The notes below the pieces were generated by a model that was not told where the DNA came from, searched no databases, and saw only the letters and a list, made by a program, of their open reading frames with translations. From positions 1-11,504 of the forward strand of contig JARYMO010000025.1 in the NCBI GenBank assembly GCA_029907055.1: a stretch of DNA of 11,504 bases, read 5' to 3'. Source of the DNA: Syntrophomonadaceae bacterium. GTDB lineage: Bacteria > Bacillota > Syntrophomonadia > Syntrophomonadales > Syntrophothermaceae. This document shows, piece after piece, positions 6,286 to 11,504 of the stretch. Position numbers and translations under genes: made by a program. Within the stretch, counting starts at the first letter, position 1. The number at the start of each line of letters is the position of its first letter.

Positions 6286-7947
6286 TTGATCGAAGCGGAC
6301 AGACTGCATGTCATTCCCCTGGGCGGTTTAGGGGAAATTGGCAAGAATATGACAGTGATCAGGTACCAGGACGCCATCATCGTCATCGATTCCGGCTTGA
6401 TGTTCCCGGAAGAGGAATTGCTCGGCATCGATATCGTGATCCCTGACATGACGTACCTCATGGAGCACCGGGACAAGGTAAAGGCGGTATTCCTCACCCA
6501 CGGGCACGAGGACCACGTGGGGTCGCTGCCCTACCTGCTGAAGGAGATCAACATTCCGGTGTACGGGACCCGGCTGACACTCGGCATTGTGGAGAACAAG
6601 CTGCGCGAGCACGGGCTCTCGGGGGCGCGCTTGAACCCGGTGAAGCCGAGGGACCGCGTGAAGCTGGGGCCCTTCGAGGTCGAGTTCATTCGCGTGAGCC
6701 ACAGCATCCCGGACGCACTGGCCATTGCCGTTCATTCGCCAGTGGGGACGGTCCTCCATACCGGGGATTTCAAACTCGATCAGACGCCGGTGGACAACGA
6801 CGTGGTGGACTTCCGCAAATTTGCCGAGCTGGGCGAGAAGGGCGTGCTGTTGATGCTTTCCGACAGCACCAACGCCGAACGGCCCGGCTACACCATGTCG
6901 GAACGGGTGGTGGGCAACGCCTTTGACGACATGTTCGGCCGCTGTTCCGGCCGCATCATCGTGACCTCCTTCGCCTCCAACGTCCACCGCATCCAGCAGG
7001 CCATCGACACCGCGCACCGCTACGGGCGCAAGGTGGCCATCGTGGGGCGCAGCATGGTCAACAACGTGGGCATCGCGCGCGAGCTGGGCTACATGAACAT
7101 CCCGGAGAACTGCCTCATCGAGATGGAGTCCATCGGGCGCTACCCCGACAACCAGCTGGTCATCGTCACCACCGGTTCCCAGGGCGAGCCGATGTCGGCG
7201 CTGACGCGCATGGCCAGCGGCGACCACCGCTGGGTGCAGATCCAGCCCGGCGACACGGTCATCGTCTCCGCCACCCCCATCCCCGGCAACGAGAAGCTGG
7301 TGGCGCGCACCATCGACATGCTGTTCCGGCAGGGCGCGGAGGTCATCTACGACCGGGCCACGGGAGTGCACGTGTCCGGGCACGCCAGCCAGGAGGAACT
7401 GAAGATCATGATCAACCTGGTGCGGCCCAGGTACTTCGTGCCGGTGCACGGCGAGTACCGCCACCTGCGCAAGCACGCGCGCCTGGCCGCCGACCTGGGC
7501 ATTCCGGAGAAGAACATCTTCGTGGTAGAGAACGGGCAGATCGTGGTGGTGGGCAAGAAGAAGGCCGGGGTCATCGGGAAGGTTACTGCGGGGCGGGTGC
7601 TGGTGGACGGGCTGGGCGTGGGCGACGTGGGCAACATCGTGCTGCGCGACCGCAAGCAGCTCTCCTCGGAGGGCATCATCATCGTGGTGGTCACCATCTC
7701 CAAGGAGACCGCCACCGTCATCGCCGGCCCCGACCTGGTGACCCGCGGCTTCGTCTACGTGCGCGAGTCGGAGGAGCTCATCGAGGAGGCCAAGGAGCGG
7801 GTCAAGGAGGCCCTGCAGACCTGCGAGGAGAGGGGCACCAGCGAGTGGTCGGTCATCAAGTCAGTGGTGCGCGACTCGCTCTCCAAGTACCTCTACGAGA
7901 AGACCAAGCGCCGCCCCATGATCCTCCCCATCATCATGGAGGTCTGA
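6286..7947 (+). CDS. rnj: Ribonuclease J (RnjB position)
   Basis: Metallo-beta-lactamase/beta-CASP ribonuclease with endonuclease and 5'-3' exonuclease activity, working in mRNA decay and rRNA maturation. Its 553 residues are close to the family norm of about 555. The zinc motif HGHEDH is at residues 72-77 (His72, His74, Asp76, His77), with further ligands His139 (VSHSIPD) and Asp161 (HTGDFK). The beta-CASP part contains SDSTNAERPG, the SGHAS motif with His366 and VHGEYRHL with His388. TTG start as described for its ribosome binding site. It lies directly after dapA, the position of rnjB in B. subtilis, but J1 and J2 paralogues cannot be separated with confidence here, so I use the neutral symbol. 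It ends in a repeat-derived intrinsic terminator. Confidence 0.96.
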   Translation: MIEADRLHVIPLGGLGEIGKNMTVIRYQDAIIVIDSGLMFPEEELLGIDIVIPDMTYLMEHRDKVKAVFLTHGHEDHVGSLPYLLKEINIPVYGTRLTLGIVENKLREHGLSGARLNPVKPRDRVKLGPFEVEFIRVSHSIPDALAIAVHSPVGTVLHTGDFKLDQTPVDNDVVDFRKFAELGEKGVLLMLSDSTNAERPGYTMSERVVGNAFDDMFGRCSGRIIVTSFASNVHRIQQAIDTAHRYGRKVAIVGRSMVNNVGIARELGYMNIPENCLIEMESIGRYPDNQLVIVTTGSQGEPMSALTRMASGDHRWVQIQPGDTVIVSATPIPGNEKLVARTIDMLFRQGAEVIYDRATGVHVSGHASQEELKIMINLVRPRYFVPVHGEYRHLRKHARLAADLGIPEKNIFVVENGQIVVVGKKKAGVIGKVTAGRVLVDGLGVGDVGNIVLRDRKQLSSEGIIIVVVTISKETATVIAGPDLVTRGFVYVRESEELIEEAKERVKEALQTCEERGTSEWSVIKSVVRDSLSKYLYEKTKRRPMILPIIMEV

Positions 7948-7973
7948 CCCCAGGCCCCCCAACCGTCGGCTGC

Positions 7974-8010
7974 GAGCGTCCCCTGAAACAAGGGGACGCT
8001 CTTTTCGTTT
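7974..8010 (+). terminator. Intrinsic terminator of rnj built partly from a repeat
   Basis: GAGCGTCCCC (7974-7983) is perfectly complementary to GGGGACGCTC (7992-8001), giving a 10-bp stem with loop TGAAACAA, directly followed by TTTTCGTTT. This is the most canonical rho-independent terminator in the window, 26 nt after the rnj stop. The right arm and T-rich tail belong to repeat copy 5; the left arm is extra sequence found at no other copy. Confidence 0.75.
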
Positions 8011-8012
8011 CA
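7984..8012 (+). repeat. 29-nt extragenic palindromic repeat, copy 5
   Basis: Plus-oriented, identical to copies 1 and 4, 36 nt after the rnj stop. It overlaps the terminator above, which is an alternative fold of the same bases. Confidence 0.92.
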
Positions 8013-8044
8013 GGGGGCCAGCGCCCTGAGGTCAAGCGGCCTCG

Positions 8045-8073
8045 CGAAACAAGGGGACGCTCTTTTCGTTTCA
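8045..8073 (+). repeat. 29-nt extragenic palindromic repeat, copy 6
   Basis: Plus-oriented, 32 nt after copy 5. It differs only at its first base (C for T), losing the terminal base pair. Confidence 0.9.
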
Positions 8074-8150
8074 GCAGGCCTGCGCTCGGAGGCCAGGCGG
8101 CCTGGCGCCGGGAAAGGGATGGTGCGACGCCTGCTAAGGCCACCGGCCGG

Positions 8151-9023
8151 TCAGGCGGGTGGGAGCAGGAAGGGGAAGCGGTGCCTGCCCACCAGCGCGA
8201 CCGCGCTGCGCCAGCAGAGGTCCTCGGCGGCCTGCTGGTGGGGGCACAGTTCTAGGGCCGTCTGGTAGATGCGGGGCAGGGAGTTGTCCACCGCCAGGGG
8301 GAAGTCACTTCCCAGCAGCATGCGCGAGCTGTAGGTCGCCAGCAGGTCGACCAGGGCCTGGGCATCAGCGGGATGGTGGGCGGCCAGCACGACGGTGTTG
8401 GTTACGTCGAGCACCAGGCCGGGGTAGCGCTCCAGCAGGTCCGGCCACGCCCGCAGGTCGAGGTCAGGATAGAGCATGTGCACCGGCACCGACCGCATGG
8501 CCGGGTAGCGGCGGAGGAACTCCAGGAACTCGTCGCACATGGAAGGCTGCCGGTAGAACTCGGCGAACCCGGTGTGCACCAGCAGGGGCCACTGCCGCTC
8601 CTGTACCAGCCCGTACAGGCGGTCGAGGCGCCGGTCAAGGAGGTTGAACCCCTGGACGTAGGGGTGGAGCTTGATGCCCGCCATCCCCAGGCCGTCCATG
8701 GCAGCGCAGGCCGTGGCGGCGGGGTCTTCGTCAGCCACGTGTACCGAGGCGAAGGGGATCACCCGCGGGTTGGACCGCGCGAACCCCGCCTGCCAGGCGT
8801 GAATGGCGTCGCTCTCGCCGGGGCGCAGGGGGTAGAAGAGGTTGAAACAGGCGTCGGCGCCGGCCAGCGACAGTTCCTGCAGCAGGGCAGCGGGAGAATG
8901 GTCGCGCGGTGGCTGGTAGCCCGGGACCAGCCGCTGTGCCCAGCGCACGGCGGAGGCAGCCCGGGGCTCTGTCATCAGGTGCACGTGGGCATCGATGAGG
9001 AACGCAGGTTGGTGGATGGACAC
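8151..9023 (-). CDS. Amidohydrolase-2 family metal-dependent hydrolase
   Basis: A 290-residue TIM-barrel hydrolase or decarboxylase of the amidohydrolase superfamily, probably cytoplasmic. Visible metal and active-site features: IDAHVHL with His13 and His15 near the N-terminus, GIKLHPY (Lys118, His120), LLVHTG (His150), VPVHMLYPD (His182) and LLGSDFPL with Asp240. Substrate cannot be inferred; relatives include aminocarboxymuconate-semialdehyde decarboxylase-type and other lactone or amide hydrolases. GTG 9023 is chosen because GAGGAGG (9030-9036, minus) lies 6 nt upstream. It converges on rnj with a 203-nt spacer holding two repeats. No neighbour indicates a pathway, and no clear promoter was found upstream. 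Confidence 0.88.
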   Translation of the reverse strand: MSIHQPAFLIDAHVHLMTEPRAASAVRWAQRLVPGYQPPRDHSPAALLQELSLAGADACFNLFYPLRPGESDAIHAWQAGFARSNPRVIPFASVHVADEDPAATACAAMDGLGMAGIKLHPYVQGFNLLDRRLDRLYGLVQERQWPLLVHTGFAEFYRQPSMCDEFLEFLRRYPAMRSVPVHMLYPDLDLRAWPDLLERYPGLVLDVTNTVVLAAHHPADAQALVDLLATYSSRMLLGSDFPLAVDNSLPRIYQTALELCPHQQAAEDLCWRSAVALVGRHRFPFLLPPA

Positions 9024-9182
9024 GACGGCCCTCCTCTTCGTACGTCACCAGGGCCCGGCTGGAAGGCCCGCGCTCCCTGGCGGTGTCCCCCGGCGCCGCC
9101 GCGCGCGGGGCCGGTGTTCCCCGTACGGAAACGCACTACGCCCATTGCCGTGGACTGGCGGCCCCTCGGGGCAGCCGTACAA

Positions 9183-9211
9183 CCTGCCTTGAAGCTGCCT
9201 TCAAGGGCAGG
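9183..9211. other. Bulged 12-bp hairpin
   Basis: CCTGCCTTGAAG (9183-9194) pairs with CTTCAAGGGCAGG (9199-9211) with one bulged G and a 4-nt loop. Reading minus, it is followed by TTGTACGG. It lies 160 nt upstream of the amidohydrolase start and 240 nt past the rhodanese stop, so it could sit in a leader or end a read-through transcript. Confidence 0.45.
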
Positions 9212-9297
9212 CTGGAACCACCCGCCCCTGCCTCCAGGAGGTGGAACGCGGCGAAGCGCTCCGTGCTCCGGGCACCCGCCCCTGTTCCGGTGAGCGC

Positions 9298-9326
9298 TGA
9301 AACAAGAAGAGCGTCCCCTTGTTTCA
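9298..9326 (-). repeat. 29-nt extragenic palindromic repeat, copy 7 (fully paired variant)
   Basis: Minus-oriented. Relative to copy 1 it carries T21C and C23T, which convert the G.U at 9/21 to G-C and repair the A/C mismatch at 7/23. The arms TGAAACAAG and CTTGTTTCA are therefore perfect 9-bp inverted repeats. Confidence 0.91.
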
Positions 9327-9341
9327 GGCTCGGTGAGGGGG

Positions 9342-9370
9342 CGAAACAAGAAGAGCGTCCCCTTGTTCCA
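9342..9370 (-). repeat. 29-nt extragenic palindromic repeat, copy 8
   Basis: Minus-oriented; same core variant as copy 7, with the A3G and A29G changes also seen in copy 2. Its first base is shared with the truncated copy 9. Confidence 0.88.
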
Positions 9371-9412
9371 AGAAGAGCGTCCCCTTGTGCCAGGAGAGCG
9401 TCCGCTTGGTGG
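9370..9412 (-). repeat. Truncated and degenerate repeat copies 9 and 10
   Basis: Copy 9 (9370-9392) keeps repeat positions 1-23 and lacks the last six bases, running straight into copy 8. Copy 10 (about 9393-9412) is recognisable only by the AAGCGGACGCTCT-like core. With copy 8 they form a tandem series of period about 22 nt; 9348-9369 and 9370-9391 match at 21 of 22 positions. The series starts about 40 nt past the rhodanese gene stop. Confidence 0.75.
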
Positions 9413-9423
9413 AGGTGCTTGAG

Positions 9424-9440
9424 GGTCCCCGCCGGGGACC
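9424..9440 (-). terminator. Hairpin after the rhodanese gene
   Basis: GGTCCCC and GGGGACC form a perfect 7-bp stem with a 3-nt loop, 10 nt past the stop at 9451. No U-tract follows in the minus direction. This is the same arrangement as the hairpin behind dapA. Confidence 0.45.
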
Positions 9441-9450
9441 GTCAGGAACC

Positions 9451-10203
9451 TCAGGGGCGGCAGGTGCCGGTGTCGGGGGTGGCCTCTACTGGCCCAGCCA
9501 CCGGTGCCGGTGCCTGCCTGCTGCCGGTCCAGGCGAGGTCGAAGCCGTACATCAGGTTGCGCACCGGCAGGCCGCGCGCCCCCAGCACGCCGGCCACCAG
9601 GCCGGACTGGTGTCCGGTGTAACAGTAGAGCACCGCCTCGTTGCGGCCGCCGGCCGCCACGTGGGCGGCCAGGAGGCTGCGCAGGCTGTCGACCGCGGCG
9701 GGGCTGCCCATGGCGACGGCAGGAGCGATCCACACCGCGCCCGGGATGTGGCCGGCGTCGAAATCGGCGCGGCTGCGGACGTCCACCAGCAGCGGGTCGT
9801 TGGCGATGGAGTCGCCGCCGCTGTGCCCGGCCCGGTAGTCGGCCAGGTCTCCGTCGCGGTCATCGTCCAGCAGGTCGCGCAGCTCAGCGGCGCCCAGCAG
9901 GTCGCGACGGATGTCGGGGGTCACGAAGCCGCCGACGGTCAGCCCCTGCAGGTAGCGCTCGCCCGCCCTGGCCGGTGATTCCACCTGCACGGTGCGGGTG
10001 GCGGCGTCCCAGGTCAGCACCGCTCCCAGCGCCTCGGCCAGGCCCCGCAAGGGGAGAAAGGTCCGCCCCTGCCAGAGGAGGGCGGGCGGCTGCAGCAGCA
10101 ACGGGCGGCCGTCCACGACCACGGTGACCTCCGAGGCGCGGGCCGCCGCCGGCAGCGCCAGCAGCAGGCAGCAGGCCAGCATGAGCATGGCTACGCGTTT
10201 CAT
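9451..10203 (-). CDS. Secreted rhodanese with copper-amine-oxidase-type N-terminal domain
   Basis: A 250-residue exported protein. Residues 1-23 form a Sec signal peptide (MKRVAMLMLACCLLLALPAA, then ARA before the cleavage site). Residues about 25-75 resemble the copper amine oxidase N-terminal-like domain common in surface proteins of clostridia (VVVDGRPL, FLPLRGLAEALGAVLTWD). Residues 113-122 hold an Asp-rich DDDRDGDLAD loop resembling EF-hand or dockerin calcium loops. Residues about 135-225 are a rhodanese domain: LLVDVRSRADFDAGHIPGA and the active-site loop CYTGHQS with Cys194, followed by RNLMYGFDLAW. Sulfurtransferase activity outside the membrane is inferred; substrate unknown. ATG 10203 is chosen for the signal peptide and an upstream GAAGGGG. 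It starts 34 nt after the AIM24-family gene, so co-transcription is likely. A C-terminal Cys248 is unexplained. Confidence 0.85.
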   Translation of the reverse strand: MKRVAMLMLACCLLLALPAAARASEVTVVVDGRPLLLQPPALLWQGRTFLPLRGLAEALGAVLTWDAATRTVQVESPARAGERYLQGLTVGGFVTPDIRRDLLGAAELRDLLDDDRDGDLADYRAGHSGGDSIANDPLLVDVRSRADFDAGHIPGAVWIAPAVAMGSPAAVDSLRSLLAAHVAAGGRNEAVLYCYTGHQSGLVAGVLGARGLPVRNLMYGFDLAWTGSRQAPAPVAGPVEATPDTGTCRP

Positions 10204-10237
10204 GGTCTCCACCCCTTCGTCGGATTCTGCATCGACA

Positions 10238-10999
10238 CTAGCGGTCGCCTCCCAGGAACCCGCCCAGCACGTCCCCCAGCCCGCCGATGCCCCGCTGCTG
10301 GTCGCGGTTGTTCCAGCGGGCGGCGGCCAGCACGCGGTCCGCCAGGCGGGAGAAGGGCAGGGTCTGCAGGTAGACCCGGCCGGGGCCGGTGAGGGTGGCG
10401 TAGAAGAGGCCCTCCCCGCCAAAGAGCACGTTGCGGAACCCGCCGATGAACTGGATGTCGTAGGTCACGCTGGGCGCGAAGGCCACCAGGCAGCCGGTGT
10501 CCAGGCGCAGGGTCTCGCCCGCCTGCAGCTCCCGCTGCACGATGCTGCCACCGGCGTGGACGAAGGCCAGTCCTTCGCCGCTCAGGCGCTGCAGGATGAA
10601 GCCCTCGCCCCCGAAGAGCCCGGCCCCGATGCGGCGGGTGAAGGCGATGTCGATGTCGATGCCCTGGGCGGCACACAGGAAGCCGTCTTTCTGGACGATG
10701 AAGGTCCCGCCCAGCGCCCCCAGGTCGAGGGGGATGATCTTGCCGGGGAAGGGAGCGGCGAAGGCCACCCGGGCCACCCGGCTGCCGGTGTTGAGGAAGG
10801 TGGTGATGAAGAAGCTCTCGCCGGTGACCATGCGCTTGAGCCCCTTGAACACCCCACCCACCTGGGTCTGCATCTCGATGCCCTGCTCCATGTACATCAT
10901 CATGCCGGCTTCGGCCCGCACCGCCTCGCCGGGGTCCAGCTCTACCTCCACCATCTGCATGTCCTCGCCGAAGATGCGGTAGTCAATGACGTCCGCCAC
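10238..10999 (-). CDS. AIM24 / TIGR00266 family protein
   Basis: A 253-residue soluble protein of the AIM24 (DUF124, TIGR00266) family, recognised from the N-terminal pattern VEVELDPGEAVRAEAGMMMYM, the GGVFKGLKRMVTGESFFITTF segment, and paired GGEG blocks (GAGLFGGEGFILQRL, NVLFGGEGLFYATLTGPG). Predicted all-beta; the tail is glycine-rich (GIGGLGDVLGGFLGGDR). Function in bacteria is not established; the yeast relative is mitochondrial. GTG 10999 has AAGGAGG (11007-11013, minus) 7 nt upstream. It lies 60 nt after galE and 34 nt before the rhodanese gene, all on the minus strand, suggesting one transcript. Confidence 0.9.
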   Translation of the reverse strand: MADVIDYRIFGEDMQMVEVELDPGEAVRAEAGMMMYMEQGIEMQTQVGGVFKGLKRMVTGESFFITTFLNTGSRVARVAFAAPFPGKIIPLDLGALGGTFIVQKDGFLCAAQGIDIDIAFTRRIGAGLFGGEGFILQRLSGEGLAFVHAGGSIVQRELQAGETLRLDTGCLVAFAPSVTYDIQFIGGFRNVLFGGEGLFYATLTGPGRVYLQTLPFSRLADRVLAAARWNNRDQQRGIGGLGDVLGGFLGGDR

Positions 11000-11059
11000 G
11001 ACCGTCCCTCCTTCCTGACCGCCCGCGCGGCCCTGGCAATACCTTTCGCCGGCAGGCCG

Positions 11060-11504
11060 TCAACTCCTGCCCACCGGGCGCACCTTCTCCCATTCCCAGG
11101 CGTGGCGGACAATGGTGTCCAGGTCGTCGTAGGCGGGCTGCCAGCCCAATTCCTGGCGCAGCCGGGTGGCATCCGCCACCAGGGCCGGTGGGTCGCCGGG
11201 CCGGCGTGGGGCTATCCGGGTGGGGAAGTCCACCCCGGTGACGCGGCGGGCGGCCTGCACCACCTCCCATACCGAGAAGCCGTGGCCGTAGCCGCAGTTG
11301 AAAACGCGGGGGCTCCCTCCCTGCAGCAGGTAGTCGGCCACCGCCAGGTGGGCGGCAGCCAGGTCGGCGACGTGAATGTAGTCGCGGATGCAGGTCCCGT
11401 CCGGGGTGGGGTAATCGGTGCCGAACACCTCCAGGAAGGGGCGCAGGCCGCAGGCGACGCGCACGCAGGAGGTGACGAGGTGGGTGGCGTCTTCCTTGGT
11501 ATCG
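11060..11504 (-). CDS. galE: UDP-glucose 4-epimerase, C-terminal part (runs off the edge)
   Basis: The last 147 or so codons of a short-chain dehydrogenase-type epimerase that interconverts UDP-glucose and UDP-galactose; the N-terminal NAD-binding half lies beyond the right edge. Diagnostic is FGTDYPTPDGTCIRDYIHV followed by ADLAAAH, together with the C-terminal FNCGYGHGFSVWEVV and RPGDPPALVADATR blocks. The visible part begins DTKEDATHLVTSCVRVACG, in frame through the window edge, where typical GalE has PETHLIPLVLQ, so this segment is somewhat divergent. The GTG at 11464 is internal and not a start. The AIM24-family gene follows after 60 nt. Confidence 0.92.
   Translation of the reverse strand, partial: DTKEDATHLVTSCVRVACGLRPFLEVFGTDYPTPDGTCIRDYIHVADLAAAHLAVADYLLQGGSPRVFNCGYGHGFSVWEVVQAARRVTGVDFPTRIAPRRPGDPPALVADATRLRQELGWQPAYDDLDTIVRHAWEWEKVRPVGRS

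Larger units (their letters stand above)
9024..9450. other. Non-coding spacer with hairpins and repeats
   Basis: A 427-nt gap between two minus-strand genes. From right to left it holds a perfect 7-bp hairpin (9424-9440), a cluster of full and degenerate 29-nt repeats (9298-9412), a 12-nt direct repeat CACCCGCCCCTG (9219-9230 and 9273-9284), a bulged 12-bp hairpin (9183-9211) and the amidohydrolase ribosome binding site. I see no supported gene in it. Confidence 0.7.

Noticed and set aside
9181..9230. T-box-like GGGTGGTTCC followed by a hairpin on the minus strand, upstream of the amidohydrolase gene
   Set aside because: It departs from the T-box core (GGTGGTACCGCG-like), no stem I or specifier loop is visible because the upstream DNA is repeats, and the downstream gene is not an amino-acid or tRNA-synthetase gene.
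10204..10422. Upstream extension of the rhodanese frame to 10422
   Set aside because: It overlaps the end of the AIM24-family gene and lacks homology; the signal peptide begins at ATG 10203.

Overview
The window is very GC-rich DNA with strong AGGAGG-type ribosome binding sites, GTG and TTG starts, and sigma-A-like promoters. Its core order is M16 peptidase - dut - dapB - asd - dapA - RNase J. That order matches the conserved Firmicutes (Bacillota) neighbourhood around mlpA/asd/dapA/rnjB, so I infer a high-GC, probably clostridia-like or thermophilic Firmicute. Genus cannot be told from the sequence alone.

Layout. 1-1389: promoter and M16 zinc peptidase (+). 1390-1711: two copies of a 29-nt repeat, then non-coding DNA. 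1712-1909: orphan 65-aa gene (-). 1910-2157: divergent spacer with an AT-rich promoter. 2158-2619: dut (+). 2620-2823: hairpin and two repeats. 2824-3039: 71-aa two-helix membrane protein (-). 3248-7947: dapB, asd, dapA and rnj, all (+), with promoters proposed before dapB, asd and rnj. 7948-8150: two repeats, the first forming an intrinsic terminator. 8151-9023: amidohydrolase (-). 9024-9450: non-coding, with hairpins and a cluster of repeats. 9451-11504: three minus-strand genes: a secreted rhodanese fused to a copper-amine-oxidase-type N-terminal domain, an AIM24-family protein, and the C-terminal part of galE running off the right edge.

How the genes work together. Asd, DapA and DapB catalyse consecutive steps from aspartyl phosphate through aspartate semialdehyde to tetrahydrodipicolinate, the route to diaminopimelate for the cell wall and to lysine. 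Dut cleans up dUTP and supplies dUMP. RNase J handles mRNA decay and maturation. The M16 peptidase, RNase J and dap genes are neighbours in many Firmicutes without sharing a pathway. The right-hand minus-strand genes look like an unrelated accessory block ending in nucleotide-sugar metabolism.

The most notable feature is the repeat family. There are eight full and two degenerate copies in four clusters, one in each of the three convergent (3'-3') junctions and one behind the rhodanese gene. Every cluster lies within about 40 nt of a stop codon and has the same orientation as that gene. The repeat folds into a hairpin rich in G.U pairs only when read in that sense. The differences between copies mostly keep or improve the stem. 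This suggests a 3'-UTR RNA element, or a mobile repeat with strong preference for gene ends.
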